Part shown: piece after piece, positions 8,280-16,352 of the stretch
Position numbering within the stretch: position 1 is the stretch's first letter
Layout of the letters: each line of letters starts with the position of its first letter
DNA from: Pseudomonas sp. MYb327
GTDB taxonomy: Bacteria > Pseudomonadota > Gammaproteobacteria > Pseudomonadales > Pseudomonadaceae
Direction of reading: 5' to 3'
NCBI RefSeq assembly: GCF_040438925.1
Contig: NZ_CP159258.1
Span: forward strand, 3,796,001-3,860,000
DNA length: 64,000 nucleotides
Program-made: the position numbers and the translations under genes
Notes under the pieces: generated by a model
Databases searched by the model: none
What the model saw: the letters and a program-made list of their open reading frames with translations, nothing else
What the model was told of the DNA's origin: nothing

Positions 8280-9035
8280 ATGACTCAGATCGCCCGCATC
8301 AGCGACACCGCCAGTGAACGCCGTCTGCAAGCCGAACGCCTGGTGGGCGCCGAAGCCTTGCAGGAAGCCCAGGCCTTGCGCTTCAACGTGTTCAGCGGCG
8401 AATTCAATGCCAAGCTGAAAGGCGCGGAACTGGGTCTGGACATGGACGACTATGACGTTCACTGCGCGCACATCGGCGTGCGTGACCTCAACACCGGGCG
8501 TCTGGTGGCGACCACCCGTTTGCTCGACCACACCGCCGCCAGCAGCCTCGGCAAGTTCTACAGCGAAGAAGAATTCAGCCTGCATGGCCTGGTGCATCTG
8601 CAAGGCCCGATCCTGGAAATCGGTCGCACCTGCGTCGACCCGGCCTATCGCAACGGCGGCACCATCGCCGTACTTTGGGGTGAATTGGCCGAAGTGCTGA
8701 ACCAGGGCGGCTACAGCTATTTGATGGGTTGCGCGAGCATTCCGATGCAGGACGGCGGCATCCAGGCCCACGCGATCATGCAGCGCCTGCGCGAACGTTA
8801 CCTGTGTACCGAACACCTGCGGGCCGAGCCGAAAAAACCGCTGCCGACCCTGGATATTCCGTCGAACGTGATCGCCGAAATGCCGCCGCTGCTCAAGGCC
8901 TACATGCGCCTGGGCGCGAAGATCTGCGGCGAGCCGTGCTGGGACGAAGACTTCCAGGTCGCCGACGTGTTCATCCTGCTCAAGCGCGACGAGCTCTGCC
9001 CGCGCTACGCCAAACACTTCAAGGCGGCCGTGTAA
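8280..9035 (+). CDS. olsB: L-ornithine N-alpha-acyltransferase (OlsB-type GNAT)
   Basis: A 251-aa GNAT-fold protein of the OlsB family, which transfers a 3-hydroxyacyl group from acyl carrier protein to the alpha-amino group of ornithine, making lyso-ornithine lipid. Typical segments are '[18 protein letters not shown]', '[19 protein letters not shown]', '[22 protein letters not shown]' and 'LMGCASIPM'. The stop overlaps the start of the next gene (TAATG), giving the two-gene ornithine-lipid operon also seen in P. aeruginosa. Ornithine lipids often replace phospholipids under phosphate limitation; no pho box was searched for. Confidence 0.88.
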   Translation: MTQIARISDTASERRLQAERLVGAEALQEAQALRFNVFSGEFNAKLKGAELGLDMDDYDVHCAHIGVRDLNTGRLVATTRLLDHTAASSLGKFYSEEEFSLHGLVHLQGPILEIGRTCVDPAYRNGGTIAVLWGELAEVLNQGGYSYLMGCASIPMQDGGIQAHAIMQRLRERYLCTEHLRAEPKKPLPTLDIPSNVIAEMPPLLKAYMRLGAKICGEPCWDEDFQVADVFILLKRDELCPRYAKHFKAAV

Positions 9036-9826
9036 TGCGTCGCTTGCGCGTGTACGCGCGAATCGCACGGGTGCTGTTGGTGGTCGGGTTGGGCCTGAGC
9101 ATGGCCACCGTGTTCGGTGTGTTCGAGCGCCTGGGGCTGGCCCATTCGATGGAGCGTCGTCAGCGCTGGTCACGGTTTTTCATGGCGCGCCTGAGCAACG
9201 CCCTGCCCTTCGACGTGACTGTGCACGGCCAGCTGCCGAAAACACCGATGCTGTGGGTCAGCAACCACGTGTCCTGGACGGATATTCCACTGCTGGGGAT
9301 GCTCACGCCGCTGTCATTCCTGTCCAAGGCCGAAGTGCGCACTTGGCCAATAGCGGGCTGGTTGGCGGCCAAGGCCGGTAGCCTGTTCATCCGTCGTGGT
9401 TCGGGCGACAGCCAGTTGATCCGCAAACAAATGATCCGCCATCTGCAACAGGAACATCCCCTGCTGATGTTCCCGGAAGGCACCACTACCGATGGCCGTT
9501 CGTTGCGCACTTTCCACGGGCGCCTGCTGTCGGCAGCCATCGATTCCGAAGTGGCACTGCAACCGGTGGCGATTCGTTACGTGCGCGATGGCGAGCCCGA
9601 TACGCTGGCGCCGTTCATTGGCGACGATGATTTGCTCTCGCACTTGATGCGCTTGTTTGCCAATGATCGTGGCGGTGTGGAGATTCATCTTCTCAAGCCC
9701 ATCGCTTGCGAAGGTCGTGAACGTGCGGCGCTGGCGTTCGAGGCGCAGGAGGCGGTGCAGAAGGCGCTGTTTGGGTCCATACCGGAGAAACAGCAAGTCC
9801 CACTGCGCCCCGCTATCGCTGCCTAG
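9035..9826 (+). CDS. olsA: 1-acyl-glycerol-3-phosphate acyltransferase-like, OlsA
   Basis: A 263-aa membrane-bound acyltransferase of the PlsC family. The H-x4-D motif is in SNHVSWTD (His78, Asp83), and the acceptor-binding FPEGTTTDG lies at about 146-154. One N-terminal hydrophobic segment (about 11-30) anchors it. Coupled to olsB by TAATG overlap, it should O-acylate lyso-ornithine lipid; OlsA enzymes can also acylate lysophosphatidic acid. Confidence 0.88.
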   Translation: MRRLRVYARIARVLLVVGLGLSMATVFGVFERLGLAHSMERRQRWSRFFMARLSNALPFDVTVHGQLPKTPMLWVSNHVSWTDIPLLGMLTPLSFLSKAEVRTWPIAGWLAAKAGSLFIRRGSGDSQLIRKQMIRHLQQEHPLLMFPEGTTTDGRSLRTFHGRLLSAAIDSEVALQPVAIRYVRDGEPDTLAPFIGDDDLLSHLMRLFANDRGGVEIHLLKPIACEGRERAALAFEAQEAVQKALFGSIPEKQQVPLRPAIAA

Positions 9827-9836
9827 ACACTTAATG

Positions 9837-9915
9837 CTTGCCAGCGATAGCAGCGGGTCAGCCAACGTAGATGTTGGATGATCCGGGCTTATCGCTGGCA
9901 AGCCAGCTCCCACAG
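9837..9915. repeat. REP-type repeat
   Basis: A partial arm at 9838-9850 (CTTGCCAGCGATA) and a full inverted arm at 9890-9914 (ending CAAGCCAGCTCCCACA) lie between the convergent olsA and acpH genes. Confidence 0.75.
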
Positions 9916-9919
9916 TGAT

Positions 9920-10498
9920 CTATGTTGCTGGATGGCTCTGCGCAAAATCCTGAAGCTGCGGATAGAACAACCGAAAGTCCTCGCTCAACGGCTCATACAA
10001 CACGCGCAATTCCTGCATCGCCGCGGCCAGTTCCTCAGGCTTGGTCAACCGCCGCGAAATCCCCCGCAGCACCTGCTCCAGCACTTCAAATTCCCGATAC
10101 GAACCCAACCAGTCATTGGCCACCATGTGCGGCGCGATCTTGGCCAGTCGCTCGGGTAACTGCCGTTCGCTGGACAACACCCGGTACACATCCGAAGTGA
10201 ACAGCTCCAGCGGCCGGTCCGCATACAGCGCCCAGTCCCGCGCCAGGCAATGGTCGAAAAACACGTCGAGGACGATCCCGGCGTAGCGCCGGCGCGTCAG
10301 GGAGAACCGCGACAGCGAGGCATCCACCACCGGATGGCGGTCGGTGAAGACGTCGATGCGGCGATGCAACTGGATGGCCGCTTCGATTTCGGGATCGAAC
10401 TGCCCTTGCAGCCGTCCCTTGACGAAATCGCCATACAGACTGCCGAGCAATTGACCGGGACGCTGGCCACCGAGATGAAGATGTGCGAGATAGTTCAT
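9920..10498 (-). CDS. acpH: Acyl carrier protein phosphodiesterase
   Basis: A 192-aa AcpH-family HD-like hydrolase that removes the 4'-phosphopantetheine arm from holo-ACP. Recognisable stretches are 'MNYLAHLHL', 'GSLYGDFVKG', 'IQLHRRIDVFTDRHP', and 'GIVLDVFFDHCLARDW' with conserved His and Asp residues. The size matches the family (about 190 aa). Its position next to olsBA and pyeR matches the order recalled for P. aeruginosa. Confidence 0.9.
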   Translation of the reverse strand: MNYLAHLHLGGQRPGQLLGSLYGDFVKGRLQGQFDPEIEAAIQLHRRIDVFTDRHPVVDASLSRFSLTRRRYAGIVLDVFFDHCLARDWALYADRPLELFTSDVYRVLSSERQLPERLAKIAPHMVANDWLGSYREFEVLEQVLRGISRRLTKPEELAAAMQELRVLYEPLSEDFRLFYPQLQDFAQSHPAT

Positions 10499-10526
10499 CC
10501 GCGCAGCTTAGCATTGCCGCCAACGT

Positions 10527-10600
10527 ATCGTTATAACCCGATATACCGATTTGCTTGATCATCAGAGCAAAATCATATTTGTATATCGCGAAATAACGAT
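10527..10600. promoter_or_regulatory. Candidate PyeR (ArsR-type) operators
   Basis: An 18-nt motif ATATCGCGAAATAACGAT (10583-10600) occurs again in inverse orientation at 10527-10544 (15 of 18 identical). A third ATATCGCGAT-like half is at 10614-10623. The AT-rich imperfect dyads sit in the only promoter region before the ArsR gene, the expected place for autorepression. Confidence 0.5.
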
Positions 10601-10652
10601 TTAAATTTCGCTTCATCGCGATATAGCGTTTTACTGATCACGAGCCCTAATC

Positions 10653-10955
10653 ATGAACCTTGAACTCGACGAAATAATAAAAGCCCTGGCACACCCGGTA
10701 CGGCGAGAAATCCTGCACTGGCTCAAAAACCCGGACGTCGAATTTCCAGACCAGTCCCACAGCAACGAGCACGGCGTTTGCGCCGGGCAGATCGATCAAC
10801 GTTGCGGTCTGTCGCAGTCCACGGTGTCCGCACACCTGGCGACCCTGCAACGCGCCGGCCTGATCAGCAGCCGCAAAGTCGGTCAGTGGCATTTTTTCAA
10901 ACGCAATGAGGAAACCATCCAGGAGTTCCTCCGCATCTTCAGCAAAGAGCTCTGA
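10653..10955 (+). CDS. pyeR: ArsR-family repressor PyeR
   Basis: A 100-aa winged-helix ArsR-type repressor. The recognition helix is in 'CGLSQSTVSAHLATLQRAGLI', preceded by 'IIKALAHPVRREILHWL' and followed by 'SSRKVGQWHFFKRNEE'. No CVC metal motif is present, so it is not an arsenic sensor. The arrangement ArsR-MFS-XenB matches pyeR-pyeM-xenB of P. aeruginosa, where PyeR represses its own operon. Symbol assigned by arrangement and similarity. Confidence 0.85.
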   Translation: MNLELDEIIKALAHPVRREILHWLKNPDVEFPDQSHSNEHGVCAGQIDQRCGLSQSTVSAHLATLQRAGLISSRKVGQWHFFKRNEETIQEFLRIFSKEL

Positions 10956-10989
10956 CCCTTCACGTCAGCCAGCCGAAAAGGAATTAGAC

Positions 10990-12156
10990 ATGCCCCTCTC
11001 ACTATTAATATTGGCCTTGAGCGCCTTCGCCATCGGCACCACCGAGTTCGTCATCATGGGCTTGCTGCCCGACGTGGCGGCCGACCTCGGTGTGTCGATT
11101 CCCGGTGCCGGCTGGCTGGTGACCGGTTACGCCCTGGGCGTGGCCATCGGCGCACCGTTCATGGCACTGGCCACCGCCAGACTGCCGCGCAAGGCCGCGC
11201 TGATCGCGTTGATGGGCATTTTCATTATCGGCAACCTGCTCTGCGCCGTGGCCAGTGACTACAACGTGCTGATGTTTGCCCGCGTGGTCACAGCCCTGTG
11301 TCACGGTGCCTTCTTTGGTATCGGTTCAGTCGTAGCCGCCGGCCTTGTACCTGCGAACAAACGCGCTTCGGCCGTGGCCTTGATGTTCACCGGCCTGACC
11401 CTGGCCAACGTGCTCGGCGTTCCGCTGGGCACCGCGCTCGGTCAGCAAGCCGGCTGGCGCTCGACCTTCTGGGCGGTGACCGTAATCGGTGTGATCGCAC
11501 TGATCGGTCTGATCCGCTTCCTGCCAGCCAAGCGCGATGAAGAAAAACTCGACATGCGTGCCGAACTGCGTGCCCTCAAGGGTGCCGGTATCTGGTTGTC
11601 TCTGAGCATGACGGCACTGTTCGCCGCGTCGGTGTTCACCCTTTTTACTTACGTAGCGCCGTTGCTGGGCGAAGTGACTGGTGTCTCGCCCCGCGGTGTG
11701 ACCTGGACCCTGATGCTCATTGGCCTGGGCTTGACCGTCGGCAACATCATCGGCGGCAAGCTGGCTGACAAAGGCCTGGCCGCGACGCTGATCGGCGTCT
11801 TTATCGCGATGGCCGTCGTCTCCACAGTCCTCACCTGGACCAGCGTCGCGCTGATCCCGACCGAAATCACCCTGTTCCTCTGGGCCACCGCGTGTTTCGC
11901 CGCCGTGCCGGCCCTGCAAGTCAACGTGGTGACCTACGGCAAGGCTGCACCGAACCTGGTTTCGACCCTGAACATCGGCGCCTTCAACGTCGGCAACGCC
12001 TTGGGCGCCTGGGTTGGCGGCAGCGTCATCGCCCACGGCTTCGGCCTGACCAGTGTGCCCCTTGCGGCAGCAGCGCTGGCGGTACTCGCCTTGCTGGTGA
12101 CCCTGATCACTTTCCGTCAGAGCGGCAATCCCGAACTGGCTCCTGCTACTAACTGA
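10990..12156 (+). CDS. pyeM: MFS transporter PyeM (DHA1/AraJ type)
   Basis: A 388-aa inner-membrane protein with about 12 hydrophobic segments. The opening 'ALSAFAIGTTEFVIMGLLPDVAADL' is the hallmark of AraJ/YdhP-type drug:H+ antiporters. Start ATG at 10990 has an AAGGAA site eight bases upstream; the longer frame overlaps pyeR and is not used. Middle gene of the pyeR operon, so probably exports a small toxic compound related to the substrate of XenB. The substrate is unknown. Confidence 0.88.
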   Translation: MPLSLLILALSAFAIGTTEFVIMGLLPDVAADLGVSIPGAGWLVTGYALGVAIGAPFMALATARLPRKAALIALMGIFIIGNLLCAVASDYNVLMFARVVTALCHGAFFGIGSVVAAGLVPANKRASAVALMFTGLTLANVLGVPLGTALGQQAGWRSTFWAVTVIGVIALIGLIRFLPAKRDEEKLDMRAELRALKGAGIWLSLSMTALFAASVFTLFTYVAPLLGEVTGVSPRGVTWTLMLIGLGLTVGNIIGGKLADKGLAATLIGVFIAMAVVSTVLTWTSVALIPTEITLFLWATACFAAVPALQVNVVTYGKAAPNLVSTLNIGAFNVGNALGAWVGGSVIAHGFGLTSVPLAAAALAVLALLVTLITFRQSGNPELAPATN

Positions 12157-12177
12157 TCTTCAAAAGAGAGCAATTAA

Positions 12178-13227
12178 ATGACGACGATTTTCGATCCGAT
12201 CAAACTGGGCGACCTGGAACTGTCCAACCGCATCATCATGGCCCCGCTGACTCGCTGCCGCGCCGACGAAGGCCGTGTGCCGAACGCACTGATGGCCGAA
12301 TACTACGTGCAACGCGCCTCCGCGGGCCTGATCCTCAGCGAGGCCACCTCGGTCACGCCAATGGGCGTCGGCTACCCGGACACCCCGGGTATCTGGTCCA
12401 ACGATCAGGTGCGTGGCTGGGCCAACGTGACCAAAGCGATCCACGGTGCGGGCGGCAAGATTTTCCTGCAACTGTGGCACGTCGGCCGGGTTTCGCACTC
12501 TTTGTACTTGAATGGTGAAGCACCGGTCGCACCGAGCGCCATCCAGCCAAAAGGCCACGTCAGCCTGGTTCGCCCGTTGTCCGACTACCCGACCCCGCGC
12601 GCCCTGGAAACCGCTGAAATCGCCGACATCGTCGACGCCTACCGCGTCGGTGCCGAAAACGCCAAGGCCGCCGGTTTCGACGGCGTGGAAATCCACGGCG
12701 CCAACGGTTACCTGCTCGACCAGTTCCTGCAAAGCAGCACCAACCAGCGCACCGACCACTACGGTGGCTCCCTGGAAAACCGTGCACGCCTGCTGCTGGA
12801 AGTGACCGATGCCGCCATCGAAGTCTGGGGCGCCGGCCGCGTCGGCGTGCACCTGGCGCCGCGTGCCGACTCCCACGACATGGGCGACGACAACCTGGCG
12901 GAAACCTTCACCTACGTCGCTCGTGAACTGGGCAAGCGCGGCATCGCGTTCATTTGCTCCCGCGAAAAAGAAGGCGCCGACAGCCTCGGTCCACAAATCA
13001 AGGAAGCCTTCGGCGGCCCGTACATCATCAACGAACGCTTCACCAAGGACAGCGCCAACGCCTGGCTGGCGGCTGGTAAAGCTGACGCGGTTGCCTTCGG
13101 CGTACCATTCATTGCCAACCCGGACCTGCCGGCACGCTTGAAGGCTGATGCGCCGCTGAACGAGGCTCATCCGGAAACCTTCTACGGCAAAGGCCCGGTG
13201 GGCTACATCGACTATCCGACGCTGTAA
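12178..13227 (+). CDS. xenB: Old yellow enzyme family reductase XenB
   Basis: A 349-aa FMN-dependent ene-reductase. Evidence: 'IIMAPLTRCRADEGRVPN' (FMN site), 'EIHGANGYLLDQFLQSSTNQRTDHYGGS' with the conserved His and Asn that bind substrate, and the C-terminal 'GYIDYPTL'. XenB-type enzymes reduce nitro-esters, nitroaromatics and activated alkenes with NADPH. It follows pyeM by 21 bases and ends at a strong terminator, completing the operon. Confidence 0.92.
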   Translation: MTTIFDPIKLGDLELSNRIIMAPLTRCRADEGRVPNALMAEYYVQRASAGLILSEATSVTPMGVGYPDTPGIWSNDQVRGWANVTKAIHGAGGKIFLQLWHVGRVSHSLYLNGEAPVAPSAIQPKGHVSLVRPLSDYPTPRALETAEIADIVDAYRVGAENAKAAGFDGVEIHGANGYLLDQFLQSSTNQRTDHYGGSLENRARLLLEVTDAAIEVWGAGRVGVHLAPRADSHDMGDDNLAETFTYVARELGKRGIAFICSREKEGADSLGPQIKEAFGGPYIINERFTKDSANAWLAAGKADAVAFGVPFIANPDLPARLKADAPLNEAHPETFYGKGPVGYIDYPTL

Positions 13228-13246
13228 TCGCTTCCCGTAGAAATGC

Positions 13247-13278
13247 AAAAGCCCCGACTCGAAAGAGCCGGGGCTTTT
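13247..13278 (+). terminator. Rho-independent terminator of pyeR-pyeM-xenB
   Basis: AAAAGCCCCGACTC and GAGCCGGGGCTTTT form a 14-bp stem (one wobble) with a GAAA loop, followed by a T-rich stretch. Confidence 0.9.
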
Positions 13279-13469
13279 AATTTCGTTTAATTGCGAAATC
13301 GCAATATCAGATGACGCCGTAGGACCTTGTAGGCAAACTCTGAATCTCGCTTTTGGGCACTTTGATGCCTTGTTGCGCTTTTCTTCGAAGGGATACTCTC
13401 CGGACGTCGCTGACCTTTCAGCGATCGGGTGTGGTAACCCGGTGAAACCAGCGCAACAGCATCAACATC

Positions 13470-13598
13470 ATGAACACTGGCGTTCTGCCTGTGATCTTGA
13501 GTTATGGCGGCTGTGCGTGGGACGTCTTCGGGCGTGCCGGTTTCCTTGGTTCCCGGTTTACCACCCTGCGTACAGCTGCCACCCCTTTCGTGTGGTAA
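13470..13598 (+). CDS. Putative 42-aa peptide upstream of the DUF3077 gene
   Basis: An uninterrupted 42-codon frame, starting MNTGVLPVILSYGGCAWDVF and ending ATPFVW, stops 36 bases before the DUF3077 start. The composition is protein-like (Gly, aromatic, few rare codons), but there is no clear Shine-Dalgarno. The ten bases GTGTGGTAAC that contain its stop codon also occur at 13429-13438, just before it. This suggests either a duplicated module or a structured leader RNA. The DUF3077 start may depend on its translation. Confidence 0.4.
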   Translation: MNTGVLPVILSYGGCAWDVFGRAGFLGSRFTTLRTAATPFVW

Positions 13599-13634
13599 CG
13601 AAACTGGCAGCTCCTAAAACCCAGGAGTTACACC

Positions 13635-13940
13635 ATGAGCAAAACCAATCCGCCCTCACCCTCAGAACTCAAAACCATCGGCTTCACCCCTTTCATTTAC
13701 TGCTCAGACCAGCCGCTGTTTCACGTAAGCCGCGGCGTGCCCCTCGCCGAAGCATTATCTCAAGCCTCCAACCTGCTCTTCCTCGCAAAGGAACTCACCC
13801 TCGACGCCGCCTACGCCAAAGACACCGACCGCCACGCCTGGGCCGCGCATTACCTGACGGCGATGAGCAAAGCGGTGATTGATGATGTGGCGAAAGTGCT
13901 GGATCGAGGGCCTGATCGCAAAGGCAAGCAAGCCAAATAG
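13635..13940 (+). CDS. DUF3077-type small protein
   Basis: A 101-aa soluble protein with 'HVSRGVPLAEALSQASNLLFLAKELTLDAAY' and 'AWAAHYLTAMSKAVIDDV', a pattern typical of the small pseudomonad DUF3077 proteins. AGGAG lies seven bases before the ATG. Function unknown. A hairpin terminator follows. The long leader (13279-13634) and the 42-codon frame within it hint at post-transcriptional control. Confidence 0.8.
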   Translation: MSKTNPPSPSELKTIGFTPFIYCSDQPLFHVSRGVPLAEALSQASNLLFLAKELTLDAAYAKDTDRHAWAAHYLTAMSKAVIDDVAKVLDRGPDRKGKQAK

Positions 13941-13960
13941 TGGCGATAAATTTTGCACGT

Positions 13961-13990
13961 AAAAAAGCCGCGAACATACGCGGCTTTTTT
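13961..13990 (+). terminator. Terminator after DUF3077 gene
   Basis: AAAAAAGCCGCG, loop AACATA, CGCGGCTTTTTT: a perfect 12-bp stem with flanking A/T tracts. Confidence 0.92.
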
Positions 13991-14029
13991 GGACCTCAAA
14001 CATGTGCTGTAGGGTTGACGCAATCCCGG

Positions 14030-14117
14030 TGGGAGCGAGCCTGCTCGCGATGCGGTGTGTCAGGCGACATCTTGGGTGACTGTTACACCGCCATCGCGAG
14101 CAAGCTTGCTCCTGCAG
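14030..14117. repeat. REP-type inverted repeat pair
   Basis: Arms 14030-14051 (TGGGAGCGAGCCTGCTCGCGAT) and 14093-14117 (its imperfect inverse, ending GCTTGCTCCTGCA). It belongs to the GAGC-rich variant also found at 289-416. It lies between the convergent DUF3077 and emhR genes. Confidence 0.75.
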
Positions 14118-14276
14118 AAGTCACTCGCTCACAGCCTCGACACAAAATTCCTACAAAATACTGAGCCAACTCTCTGTCAACGCAGCGAGCGGGCGTATAT
14201 AAAAGCACCCCTCTGCTGTGGAGCGCGTGAAGAACTGTTCATCCACGGCGTCAATGGTTGACACACGCGGAACCGA

Positions 14277-14924
14277 TTAAGCATCTTGTTTCACTTTGCG
14301 CAGGCTGGGACTCAAACGCAGCATGTCCAGCGCGATATCGACCCAACGCTCGGCTTCGGTGTGCAGCTGGAAGCTGTCGGGTGCGAGCAACCACTGGTAC
14401 AGCAGGCCGTCGATCCAGGCATGAATGCTAATGGCGGCGCGGGCGGTGTCGAGGTCTTCCGGCAACTGCCCACGATTGACGGCATTACGCAGGGTCAGGC
14501 CGATGCGCGAGTTGCATTCGAGGCTGGCCGCACGACGCTGCTGACGCAGGTCGCACATTTCATCGGTGAATTCGCACTTATGGAACAGAATCTCGTTGAT
14601 GCGCCGGGTCTTGGGGTCCAGCGCAACTTCATGAAACAAATGAATCAGCAACCGGCGCATGCAGCCCAATGGATCGAGTTCATCTTCGCTCTCCGCGGCT
14701 TTGGCCAGTTCATCAAGGGGCTCTTGCAGACTGTCGAGCATGGCCTGCACCAGATCGGCCTTGTTGCTGAAATGCCAGTAGATGGCCCCGCGCGTAACGC
14801 CGGCCAGGGTTGCGATGTCCGCCAGGGTCGTGCGTGCCACGCCCCTTTCAAAAAAGGCTTTTTCGGCCGCTTCGAGTATCTGGTTGCGGGTTTCTTGAGC
14901 TTCCTCTTTGGTGCGACGGACCAT
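14277..14924 (-). CDS. emhR: TetR-family repressor of the RND efflux operon
   Basis: A 215-aa TetR-family repressor closely resembling EmhR/TtgR. The N-terminal HTH (residues 10-56) contains '[28 protein letters not shown]'; the ligand domain includes '[25 protein letters not shown]'. It is divergent from emhABC, separated by 267 bases that contain a TtgR-type operator, so it should repress the pump and itself until an aromatic or antibiotic ligand binds. Confidence 0.93.
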   Translation of the reverse strand: MVRRTKEEAQETRNQILEAAEKAFFERGVARTTLADIATLAGVTRGAIYWHFSNKADLVQAMLDSLQEPLDELAKAAESEDELDPLGCMRRLLIHLFHEVALDPKTRRINEILFHKCEFTDEMCDLRQQRRAASLECNSRIGLTLRNAVNRGQLPEDLDTARAAISIHAWIDGLLYQWLLAPDSFQLHTEAERWVDIALDMLRLSPSLRKVKQDA

Positions 14925-15071
14925 GGCAGTACAACCTCAATCAGGATGCCTCAGCGATGTCTGAACATCAGCTGAATAAAAGTGGGGCGAGCGCTCTTGG
15001 GTCTCGTCCCCGGGCCTACAATTCCAACCTTTCAACGGCGTCTGTAACGGCGCGGATACAGGGTCAAGGCC

Positions 15072-15097
15072 TTTACAAACAGCCGTGAATGTAAGTA
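15072..15097. promoter_or_regulatory. TtgR/EmhR-type operator
   Basis: The stretch TTTACAAACAGCCGTGAATG followed by TAAGTA contains inverted TTACA (15073-15077) and TGTAA (15090-15094). It closely resembles the known P. putida TtgR operator, including the TATATTCC promoter element that follows. It lies in the divergent emhR-emhA promoter. Confidence 0.8.
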
Positions 15098-15191
15098 TAT
15101 TCCTTAGCAAGCTACTTATCCACCCGGCATACATTTTTTAACCTTCCATGTTTTCTTGCGCGTGTTTTGCGCGCCTGACCCGAGGATTTTC

Positions 15192-16349
15192 ATGCAACTC
15201 AAGCCAGCTGTTACCGCTCTGGTCGCCGCCGTCGCCCTGGCATCACTGCTCAGCGGATGTAAAAAGGAAGAGGCCGCCCCGGCCGCACCACCGCCTCAGG
15301 TCGGCGTCGTAACCCTGCAACCACAATCCTTCACCCTGACGTCCGAGCTGCCGGGTCGCACCAGTGCGTTCCGCATCGCCGAAGTTCGCCCGCAAGTGAA
15401 CGGCATCATCCTCAAGCGTCTGTTCAAGGAAGGCGGCGATGTCAAAGCCGGCCAGCAGCTGTATCAGATCGACCCTTCGGTCTATGACGCTACGCTGAAA
15501 AGCGCCGAAGCCAACCTGCGTTCGACCAAGTCGATCTCCGACCGCTACCAGCAACTGGTCAACGAACAGGCCGTAAGCCGCCAGGAATACGACACCGCCG
15601 TGGCCAACCGCTTGCAATCGGAAGCCGCGTTGCAATCAGCCCAGATCAATGTGCGCTACACCAAGGTCTACGCGCCATTGACCGGCCGCATCGGTCGTTC
15701 TTCGGTGACCGAAGGTGCACTGGTCAGCAACGGGCAGGTCGAAGCGATGGCGGTGATCCAGCAACTGGACCCGATCTACGTCGACGTCACCCAATCCTCG
15801 GTCGAACTGCTTCAGCTGCGCCGCGAACTGGAAAGCGGTCGCCTGCAAAAGGCTGGCGACAACGCCGCGAAAGTCAAACTGACCCTCGAAGATGGCAGCC
15901 AGTACAAGCTGGAAGGCAAGCTGGAGTTCTCCGAGGTCTCGGTTGACCAGACCACCGGTTCCGTGACCTTGCGCGCCGTGTTCCCGAACCCTGATCACAC
16001 GCTGTTGCCAGGCATGTTCGTTCACGCCCAATTGCAGGCCGGCGTTAACAGCGCGGCTATCCTCGCGCCGCAGCAAGGCGTGACCCGCGACCTCAAAGGC
16101 ACGCCGACCGCACTGGTCGTCGGCCCGGACAACAAGGTCGAACTGCGTCAGCTCAAGGCCAACCGCACCGTCGGCAACCAATGGCTGATCGAAGACGGCC
16201 TGAAGGCCGGCGATCGCCTGATCACCGAAGGCTTGCAATTCGTTAAACCTGGCATCGAAGTCAAGCCAAGTGAAGCGACCAACGTAGCCGCAAAGAACCC
16301 GGCCCCCGCTCAGGCAGCTGACAAAGCGTCTGGCGGCAAAGGGGAGTAA
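15192..16349 (+). CDS. emhA: RND efflux periplasmic adaptor lipoprotein
   Basis: A 385-aa membrane-fusion protein of the MexA/TtgA/EmhA group. A lipoprotein signal ends at LLSGC, then come the lipoyl half 'GRTSAFRIAEVRPQVNGIILKRLFKEGGDVKAGQQLYQIDP', an alpha-hairpin (about 100-170) and beta-barrel segments. ATG at 15192 follows GAGGA. It joins the inner-membrane pump to the outer-membrane channel. First gene of the emhABC operon; three bases separate it from emhB. Confidence 0.94.
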   Translation: MQLKPAVTALVAAVALASLLSGCKKEEAAPAAPPPQVGVVTLQPQSFTLTSELPGRTSAFRIAEVRPQVNGIILKRLFKEGGDVKAGQQLYQIDPSVYDATLKSAEANLRSTKSISDRYQQLVNEQAVSRQEYDTAVANRLQSEAALQSAQINVRYTKVYAPLTGRIGRSSVTEGALVSNGQVEAMAVIQQLDPIYVDVTQSSVELLQLRRELESGRLQKAGDNAAKVKLTLEDGSQYKLEGKLEFSEVSVDQTTGSVTLRAVFPNPDHTLLPGMFVHAQLQAGVNSAAILAPQQGVTRDLKGTPTALVVGPDNKVELRQLKANRTVGNQWLIEDGLKAGDRLITEGLQFVKPGIEVKPSEATNVAAKNPAPAQAADKASGGKGE

Positions 16350-16352
16350 CTC

